Shown here one piece after another: positions 56,416 through 64,000 of a stretch of 64,000 nt of DNA (the first letter of the stretch is position 1; each line of letters begins with the position of its first letter). Below the pieces are notes generated by a model. It was not told the origin of the DNA, ran no database searches, and saw only the letters and a list, made by a program, of their open reading frames with translations. Where the stretch lies: the NCBI GenBank assembly GCA_023078685.1, contig JALGAS010000005.1, positions 1,364,001-1,428,000 on the forward strand, in the 5' to 3' direction. The DNA comes from Neopestalotiopsis rosae. Taxonomy: Eukaryota; Ascomycota; Sordariomycetes; Amphisphaeriales; Sporocadaceae. The position numbers were made by a program, and so were the translations under genes.

Positions 56416-56761
56416 GGTGGCGGACTCAATGGCGGATTGTCCAAAGGCTGAGCTACTGGAAGCTCTCTCACGATTTCCAGCGGAGGTTGCACTTGAAGCT
56501 TGAAATCGCGAAGTTCCAATTGGCTGCTTAGCTAAGCGGCTCAATATCGGCTAATCTGGAGCTGATGACCCAAACAACGAAGGACCCCAACACGGCTCTC
56601 TCTTTAGTGGGTCGACGCCAATGGACCATTGCTTAATTGAGACGCGCTGCTGGTAGCTCAGAGACGCGTCTCCCAGCATCATACAGAGTCTTGTGTAAAA
56701 GAATTACTTGCGCTTACCCATTTCATCGCGTCAATCTATTTCAAAACTACAAAAGCCCATC
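56416..56761. promoter_or_regulatory. Divergent promoter, complex I 21 kDa subunit / CSM3
   Basis: 346 bp between the two start codons, with no ORF on supported evidence. The frame of the 21 kDa gene stays open upstream (to 56544) without family similarity. Both leaders and core promoters must lie here. Confidence 0.6.
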
Positions 56762-57861
56762 ATGGCACCCGGAGCAGTCGTCAATGACGATTTGGACAAT
56801 TATGGAGCCGATGATTTTGGCTCAGACCCGTTTGCCGAGTCTGGCGACGACAACAAAAAGAAGGCAGATTCGCAGTCCAAGAAACGGAAAGACGCCTCGG
56901 GCCTGGGAATCGATGAAGCAGTCGCCGTGTCGAAAAAGGCACGGGTGCCAAGAGTCAAGCTCGACGACAAGAAACTCCTTTCAGACAAGGGAATTCCCAA
57001 GTTGAGGAAAAAGGCAGGAGATCTCAAATTCAAAGGCAAAGGCCACGAGGTTGGTACTCAATGATTGTTCAATTCATTCATGCATACTGACTCTCGATAC
57101 AGTTTTCCGATACCGCGCGCCTGCTTTCATTTTATCAGCTGTGGTTGGATGATTTGTATCCCAAAGCAAAGTTTTTGGACGCGCTCGGCATGGTTGAAAA
57201 GGCTGGCCATACTAGAGCCATGCGGTTGGCGCGCATGGATTGGATTAATGAAGGAAAGCCCAGGAGCTCAAACCCAGTTGACGAAAACGATGAGTCTGAT
57301 CTCCATGGTCTGCATCAAGGACGGGAACCCGCCATATTCCCCGCCAGAGTCGCCCCCATTTTTGAGAAGAGCAACAGACCTGCCGATAGGCCAAGGACGC
57401 CATCTCTGGACGACTTGTTTGGGGACGATGATCTATATGATGCTACACCAAAAGCCTCGCGGACAAATAATGCACCCGACGACGAAGACGATTTGGATGC
57501 TCTCATGGCTGAGGAGGAGGCCCAGAGACAAGAACCACCGTCGACGTCAATATTTGGCAGTGGACAATTAGCGTCAAGAGGCGCACCACAACCATCAGCC
57601 CCTGATGAGTACGATGATCTCGATGCCCTCATGGCCGAAGCAGAAGCGACCACGAACGAGAGACCCAAGGCACAGCAACAAACAGCAGCACGGAATGATG
57701 TCAACGAGGAGGATGACCTCGATGCTTTGATGGCTGAGGCAGAAGCCCAAGGGTCTGTCCCAGATTCGAAAAACGAGAAAGGCGCCGGTAAAAATAAACC
57801 GTCAATAGACGCTGATGCTGATGAGGAAGAGGCTATGGCGGAGATGGACGGCCTATGGTGA
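56762..57861 (+). CDS. CSM3: Replication fork protection complex subunit Csm3/Swi3 (TIPIN-like)
   Basis: Two exons, 56762-57049 and 57103-57861, give 348 aa. The Swi3 domain spans ~60-150 across the intron: PRVKLDDKKLLSDKGIPKLRKK, LKFKGKGHE|FSDTARLL, then FYQLWLDDLYPKAKFLDALGMVEKAGHT. The N-terminus is acidic with a basic KKRK stretch. The C-terminal ~200 residues are disordered and acidic and contain three near-identical motifs, DDLDALMAE, at Asp225, Asp267 and Asp300, followed by a looser EEEAMAEMDGLW at the end. Csm3/Swi3 pairs with Tof1/Swi1 at replication forks and supports pausing and S-phase checkpoint signalling. The animal homologue TIPIN binds RPA through its C-terminal part. Confidence 0.92.
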
Positions 57862-58319
57862 GCTATGATAATGATTACGTGTACCAATTTCAGCATTTAT
57901 GGAAACTGTCTGGGTATAGGGATTATGATACGCTTTCATGAATTCTGAGCTTTCTTATTATTATGTATCGCATTCTCCCGATAATCCATATGAAAACATT
58001 TGCTGCCGCTTGTCATAGCTGTACCCTGAAAGAACAAGATCGGGACAAGGAAGGTTTGGTTGGAAAAGAGGCTGCAGTATTGTTGAAAGTTCAGTACCTA
58101 CAAGGGCCCAGCGCCTTAATCGACAGACAGCACTTGAGCCTGAACCCCGCTATTCAGTCAGTGTCCACTCTGCCGCAAACGCTCCACAAACCCCACCAAT
58201 ATTCTAGGCCATTGAACTGCCTACGACAAAGACAAGAATAGCAACGTCATTACCTTGCAACTTGAGAAGAGCTTCACTCAAGGAACATCAAAGATTCTGT
58301 TGCCCCCGAGACAGCCGCG
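57862..58319. other. Intergenic CSM3/SKI2
   Basis: Same-direction spacing of 458 bp; CSM3 3' region and SKI2 promoter. No additional gene. Confidence 0.4.
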
Positions 58320-61300
58320 ATGGCATCTCCCGATCTCGCGGAGTCGCTCGCGAAGCTTCATATTACTTCGGCAGCAGACAATGTCAACATTGATGACCTC
58401 CTCTTTCAGCAAGGCCCCCGAAAGCGCCAGAAGCAGGATCCCGCCACGCTCAAGGCGCAGCTCGAGAAGGACTACCTTAACCCGTCCAACAAGTTCTCTA
58501 CCGAGTGGCTGAACCGGCTGCAACAGCGATGGGACTGTCCGACCGACTTGACCGAGCTCTTTCGCATTGCCCCGACGCAGACGAGAACCGTCACGCGCTT
58601 CACTAGACAAGGCCTCGAGGGAAGGGTTACTGGCTACAAAAATGTTACCATACCGGCCAACAGCGCCACGGCAAAGAACTCTACCAGCTTGACGCGAAAA
58701 CCCGCTAGTCGCGCGGACTTCGTCAGAGGTGCAGCTGGATTCTTTCCCTTTGCGCCTGGCGGTCTCGAGGGTGTTGATTCAATCGCTGCCAGCGAGGATC
58801 AAGTACTGAGATCAGGCGGCGCAGCTCCGAATGGAACTGGCAGCAAGCTTGAGCGGGTGATCAAGCTGGGTGCCGAAGGTGGTTTGCTAGAGGTTGCGCC
58901 AGGACTAGAACGAGGAATCGATTTCAGCAAGAAGAAGGCCAAGGCTGACGATTCAGACGCTAAAGCTGTCGAAGAGGTGCTCGACCAGGAGCCAGAGGAT
59001 GCACCTGATGCTGAAGCTGTTGACGGTGTACCTGCACCTCAACACGTGGAAGAGGATCTCGACGAAGAGGATGGCGAGGACATTGACGCTCTACTGCCCG
59101 TCGAATTCCCAGCCCTAGAACCACACAGTGCTCTTGCTGCGTCCAGCGCTAGAAAGGCTGGCAAGGAATGGGCACACATGGTCGACATCAACCGAGGTAT
59201 CCCGAACTTTCGAGAACTGGTTCCGGACATGGCAAGAGAATGGCCGTTTGAACTCGACAATTTCCAAAAGGAGGCTATTTACCATCTTGAAGGAGGCGAT
59301 TCTGTATTCGTCGCTGCCCATACTTCGGCAGGAAAGACTGTGGTGGCCGAGTACGCCATTGCTTTAGCCGCCAGACACATGACTAAGGCCATCTACACTT
59401 CACCCATCAAGGCCCTGAGTAATCAGAAGTTCCGAGACTTCAGGGAGACCTTTGATGAAGTGGGCATCTTGACTGGTGATGTTCAGATCAACCCTGAAGC
59501 CAGCTGTCTCATCATGACAACCGAGATTCTTCGCAGCATGTTGTATAGAGGAGCTGATCTTATCCGAGACGTGGAATTTGTCATTTTTGACGAGGTGCAT
59601 TACGTCAATGACTTCGAGCGAGGTGTTGTGTGGGAAGAAGTCATCATCATGCTCCCTGAGCACGTATCGCTGATTTTGCTATCGGCGACGGTTCCTAACA
59701 CCAAAGAGTTTGCCCAATGGGTAGGCCGAACAAAGCAGAAGGATATCTACGTCATCTCGACTCCCAAGCGACCTGTGCCGCTTGAACATTATCTATGGGC
59801 CGGCAAAAACATTCACAAAATTGTTGACGCTGATAAGAAATTCGTCGAGAAGGGCTGGAAAGAAGCCGACCAGGCACTCAGAGGAAAGGACAAGGTCCTC
59901 CCAGCTCCGGCCCCGGCAGCAGCACGAGGAGGTGCCAATCAGCGAGGCAACCAACGAGGTGGCAACCAACGTGGCGGTCCCCAGGGTCGCGGAGGAAGAG
60001 GCGGCAACAGTCAAGGACGTGGCCGTGGTGGTCCTCCTCGCGCGAGCCATGCTCCTGGGCACATGGGCAGAGCCGGTCGCCCAGGAGGATTCTCTTCGTT
60101 AAACCAGGACAAGAACTTGTGGGTGCACATGGTACAATACTTGAAGAAGTCCAACTTGCTTCCTGCTTGTATCTTTGTGTTTTCCAAGAAGCGCTGCGAG
60201 GAGAACGCAGATGCTCTTAGCAACCAGGATTTCTGCACGGCCCATGAAAAGAGCCACATTCACATGATTGTCGAAAAGTCGGTAGCACGTCTAAGACCTG
60301 AAGACCGAGCACTACCGCAGATTATCCGCATCAGAGAGCTTCTTTCCAGAGGCATAGCCGTCCACCACGGTGGTCTACTACCCATTGTGAAGGAGTTAGT
60401 TGAGCTCTTGTTTGCCCAAACGTTGGTCAAGGTGCTTTTCGCTACCGAGACATTTGCAATGGGTCTAAACTTGCCCACTCGTACTGTGGTATTCTCTGGT
60501 TACCGCAAGCATGACGGACATTCGTTCCGAAATCTCCTACCAGGAGAGTACACCCAGATGGCTGGTCGAGCTGGTCGTCGTGGTCTTGACACTGTTGGCA
60601 CAGTCATCATTGTGCCACCCGGCGGTGGTGACGAGGCGCCTCCCGTCGTCGACCTGCAGAACATGATCACCGGACAGCCTAACAAGCTGAAGTCACAATT
60701 CCGACTTACGTACAATATGATCTTGAACCTACTTCGTGTGGAAGCTCTCAAGATCGAGGAAATGATTAAGCGCAGTTTCTCCGAACATGCGACACAGCAA
60801 CTTCTACCAGAGCACGAAAAGGGAGTCAAGATCGCCGAAGCCGACTTGGCAAAGATCAAGCGAGAAGCTTGCGAAAAGTGCGATGCGACGTTGGACGAAT
60901 GCCATGATGCCTCCATGAAGTACAGGGAGCTTACCCAGGAGCTCCACAAGGGAATGATCTCCATTCCGATTGGTCGCAAGATGTTCTCCCAGGGCCGGCT
61001 TATCGTTTTCAGTAAGGATGGTGTTCGCACCCCTGGTATTCTTCTCTCCGACGGCATTAGCACAAAGACTACTAGTGGTCAGCCTAGCATTCACGTCTTC
61101 GAGATTCGATCCATGAGGGAGACACGAGATTCGACCGATCTCCTGCCATTCCTGCCTGCTTTCCGGTCCTTTTACACAAAATTGCCACAGGCCAAGCGAA
61201 TGGTACACTTCAAGACAAATCACATTGCAGTAGGCGATGTAGAATACTTGACCAAGACGGTGACCAAGGGCATTCTACCAGACATCTTCCAAGGAAACGA

Positions 61301-62217
61301 GAGTCACGCCAAGGCAAAGGAACGTATCCACCAACTTTGCAAGACTTGGGAAGCGGACATCTGGGATGAGATTGATCTGACCAAGATCAAGAGCATGCAA
61401 CTACAAGAACTGATCGGCAAGAGACAACAGGAAGCCAGAAGAGCAGTGGATACAGCGCCAATTCACTGCGAAAGCTTCTTGAAACATGTAAGTCTAGACT
61501 GATTCAACCTCTTGGCAATAACTAACTCTTTGCCAGTTTGCAATGTGTCACGATCAATGGCTCATCAAGGAGCATATCTCGACGCTCTTGGCTACCATGG
61601 CGGACCAGAACCTACAGCTGCTGCCCGATTATAACCAGCGTATCCAGGTTCTCAAGGATCTCTCCTTCATTGACGATGAGACGCGTATCCAGCTCAAGGG
61701 CAAGGTCGCATGCGAGATTCACAGTGCAGATGAACTTGTTCTTACGGAACTGATCCTCGACAACGTGCTGGCCGACTACGAGCCTGCTGAAATTGCTGCG
61801 CTGCTCTCCTGCTTTGTCTTCCAAGAAAAGACCGACATGGTACCCAATCTGCCTGGCAAGCTTGAACAAGGAATCAAAACTATTGTCGAGATTTCGGAGA
61901 AGGTCAACTCGGTACAAACTCTGCACCAAGTCATCCAGTCTTCCGAAGAGAGCAATGACTTTGTCGTTCGACCAAGATTCGGACTTGTCGAGGTCGTCTA
62001 CGAATGGGCGAGAGGCATGAGCTTCCGAAACATTACAGATCTCACCGATGTTCTGGAGGGAACGATTGTTCGAACCATTACGCGACTCGACGAGACATGC
62101 CGCGAAGTGAAGAACGCAGCAAGAATTATTGGTGACCCTGCTTTGTACCAGAAGATGCAGGAGGCGCAGGAGATGATCAAGCGAGACATTACTGCTGTTG
62201 CAAGTTTGTACATGTAG
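58320..62217 (+). CDS. SKI2: Ski2-type superkiller RNA helicase
   Basis: Two exons, 58320-61487 and 61537-62217, give 1282 aa, close to the family length. The N-terminal ~250 residues bind Ski3/Ski8 in yeast. The helicase core has FQKEAIYHLE, motif I AAHTSAGKTVVAEYAI, motif II DEVHYVNDFERG, III LSATVPNTKEFA, and motif VI QMAGRAGRRGLDTVG. A Gly/Arg/Gln-rich insertion at ~533-590 (RGG, NQRGG and GRGGRGG repeats) separates the two RecA parts. The beta-rich arch and the DSHCT C-terminal helical domain follow, split by the single intron just before FAMCHDQWLIKEH. It is the cytosolic helicase that feeds mRNA to the exosome and restricts RNA viruses in yeast. Nearly all canonical residues are intact. 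Confidence 0.95.
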
Positions 62218-62686
62218 ACTAGGACTGGTCAAGAGAAATAGAGTAGAACTATGTATTCACGGTCTTGGTGGAGAGGAGAATTCAAAAGAGGAATAGGATC
62301 GGATTACAGACATTTCCGTTGATGAGGAATGATGGATGAATATCAATACGACAAATCACGTTTTGAGACTCGTTATTCTTGTACATTTCAGTAATTGTTG
62401 ACCCCGTGTTTATTTATGTCGACCAATATACAGAATCTCGCAATGATTTTTAGAGCAGGGAATGATGGATGGAGAACTTTGTCCAATTGCTGACCATAAA
62501 GCCGACACACTGTACGAAGTATATGCCAGACAACGCCGAAACACCGCCAGCAAAGACCACGTCTATGTTGTCTAGTTTGATTTGTCAAGAATGATGTCAT
62601 GAAGACACGAAATTACCCCAGTAAAGATGCCTGCTGAAAAACACAAGCCATGTGCCAAACCCGTTCAAACCGTCTTCGTAATACGC
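62218..62686. other. Convergent 3' space
   Basis: Between SKI2 (+) and the beta-propeller gene (-). No feature recognised apart from the 3' ends. Confidence 0.4.
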
Positions 62687-64000
62687 CTACTTGCTAAGCT
62701 TGGCAGCTTGCACAGTCGCAACTGCACCATTTCTCGGACAAAGCAAGGTACCATCCGTCATCATGGTGCAGAGTTGCCCTTCATCCGCTGTAGCCCAGTC
62801 TCCGGGTAGCATGTATACTTCCTCTAACCCAGCTTCCGCCACTGGGCCCCGCCCACCTTGAGGGCGCTTTGGGAATGTGCTCTGCATCGTTTGCATGCGC
62901 CACGTAACTATCCATCGGTTCTTGTCGAGGAAGGCTAGTCTGCGACGGGGCAGAAACGCGAGAGGCTCTCTAATACACGACGCAACTTCACTTGGAAGTG
63001 CCGAGTACGGTAAGATGGCAGACGTCGTGTTTTCTGCACGTGAAGCATTCGTGGCCGAATCAGATATAATATCTTTCACCGAAAACAGCAAGTACTGAGA
63101 GATTATACGTCCAGTAGAGGTGCTCTTCTCTTTCAACTCGAGCAGAATGTCGGGAAGCCTAGCTTGACAAATGAGTTTACCCAGAGATCGGTCGCCTTCG
63201 TTCAAGTGGCTTGGGCTGGGATCATGGCTATTTATCAATGACAGTTCTTCCTCCTTCTGGCTGAGTGGAGGCTCATACTCTTGTGTTGCTATGAGTTCAA
63301 GAGTTGACCAAGAATATATGCTCATATTTTTGGTTCCAAATCCCAGGAACCAGGCCGGCATTGCTGGGTGACATGCCCACTTGATTTGCGAGTTAGCATC
63401 AGGCAGTGGTATGACATTGAGCGACTGAGTCTGAAGATCAAACTTGCAAAGATGTCCTCGAGTAGCTGCAAGCAAAAAGGTTGCTGACTCGTCGTACAGT
63501 AATTGAGTGATTTGACCGTAATGAGTTGGAACAGCAAACTGCAGATGAGAGCGCACTTGCCAGTCACCATTAGCGACGCTAGGCTTCGTGATCATCTTGA
63601 CAATAACCTTGCCGCTCAGATCTGCCAGCCCAACCATTTGTCCATCATGACTCCAGGCGAGATGCTCAACAGACATATACCGGGGCATCTTCTCAAGGTC
63701 GCATACTCTACCGCGCCCAACCTCGCATAAGGTGGCAAGACCATCCTCGGACCCGTGGCAGTATAGCTTGCTGGGAGAGTGTCCAGACAAGCAAAGTATG
63801 CGGGACACTGCCGGGAAGTAATGCTCAATATGGAGTGAAAATTTGGAAAGACTTTCAGAATCGCTCCAAGAGTGGCTGTTGTTATCTGGACCGTCAGGAC
63901 TCTCTGCGAGACGAATAAGAGTGTTGGGTTCCCAAACGTTTGCGTAAGCACCTCGTACATCATACAATCTTCTCGAGTCGACACTGAAGGACAGGTAAAG
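62687..64000 (-). CDS. C-terminal part of a WD40-like beta-propeller protein, probably NACHT/STAND type (partial)
   Basis: The frame is open to the right edge (64000), so the N-terminus lies outside the window; the visible part is ~437 aa. It consists of degenerate WD-like blades: LSFSVDSRRLYDVRG, then SVEHLAWSHDGQMVGLADLSGK, LYDESATFLLAATRGHLCKFD, SIYSWSTLELIATQEYEPPLS, with few true WD dipeptides. The last ~60 residues (PLAFLPRRRLAFLDKNRWIVTW) are the usual closing sequence of fungal NACHT-WD proteins. In that family an N-terminal effector and a NACHT ATPase precede the propeller and act in non-self recognition. Without that part, assignment to NLR-like proteins is inference; a plain WD40 scaffold is possible. 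Confidence 0.6.
   Translation of the reverse strand, partial: LYLSFSVDSRRLYDVRGAYANVWEPNTLIRLAESPDGPDNNSHSWSDSESLSKFSLHIEHYFPAVSRILCLSGHSPSKLYCHGSEDGLATLCEVGRGRVCDLEKMPRYMSVEHLAWSHDGQMVGLADLSGKVIVKMITKPSVANGDWQVRSHLQFAVPTHYGQITQLLYDESATFLLAATRGHLCKFDLQTQSLNVIPLPDANSQIKWACHPAMPAWFLGFGTKNMSIYSWSTLELIATQEYEPPLSQKEEELSLINSHDPSPSHLNEGDRSLGKLICQARLPDILLELKEKSTSTGRIISQYLLFSVKDIISDSATNASRAENTTSAILPYSALPSEVASCIREPLAFLPRRRLAFLDKNRWIVTWRMQTMQSTFPKRPQGGRGPVAEAGLEEVYMLPGDWATADEGQLCTMMTDGTLLCPRNGAVATVQAAKLSK

Overview
This window is nuclear DNA from a filamentous ascomycete (Pezizomycotina, most likely a Sordariomycete). The evidence is short GT-AG introns of about 45-90 bp with CTAAC/CTGAC-type branch sites, two Zn(II)2Cys6 regulators, a 2EXR-domain gene, a Neurospora-type complex I 21 kDa subunit, and single-gene transcription units on both strands. 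No tRNA, rRNA, CRISPR array or intact transposon was recognised. Gene models were assembled by hand by joining reading frames across splice sites. Every multi-exon model given was checked for phase, but none is confirmed by transcripts.

Left part (1-20 kb) is sparse and accessory. It holds a Lys/Ser-rich small ORF, a secreted BBE-type FAD oxidoreductase (1816-3513), an alpha/beta hydrolase (4233-5177), a Zn2Cys6 regulator (6009-7732), and a CmcJ/AsaB-like oxygenase (11247-12354) isolated between two gene-poor stretches of 3.5 and 3.7 kb. After these come a three-TM glycoprotein of unknown function (16093-17976) and a convergent gene for a protein with an H...NC arrangement reminiscent of NlpC/P60 or LRAT folds (18329-19236). 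The oxidoreductase, hydrolase and regulator look like a small tailoring-enzyme neighbourhood without a backbone synthase.

Middle part alternates core and accessory genes. The core block is MAD2 (spindle checkpoint), DBP3 (ribosome biogenesis helicase) and RFT1 (N-glycan lipid-linked oligosaccharide). A 3.2 kb gap with a probable broken gene follows. Next come a hexose transporter, a cytochrome P450, a PA-TM-RING ubiquitin ligase, a 2EXR protein, an N-terminally short trypsin-like protein, an MFS transporter, a sugar porter, a DUF427 protein, and DID2 (ESCRT-III).

Right part (49-64 kb) has a secreted FMN-dependent alpha-hydroxy-acid oxidase divergent from a Zn2Cys6 regulator. It then has core genes: the complex I 21 kDa subunit and CSM3/Swi3 (fork protection) on a divergent promoter, and SKI2 (RNA exosome helicase). 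The end of a beta-propeller protein runs off the right edge.

Recurring oddities are four very small internal exons (17, 24, 25 and 28 nt), two stop-free introns whose length is a multiple of three, a triplicated DDLDALMAE motif in CSM3, an RGG-rich insert in SKI2, a 22-base poly-G run, and a diverged intergenic repeat.
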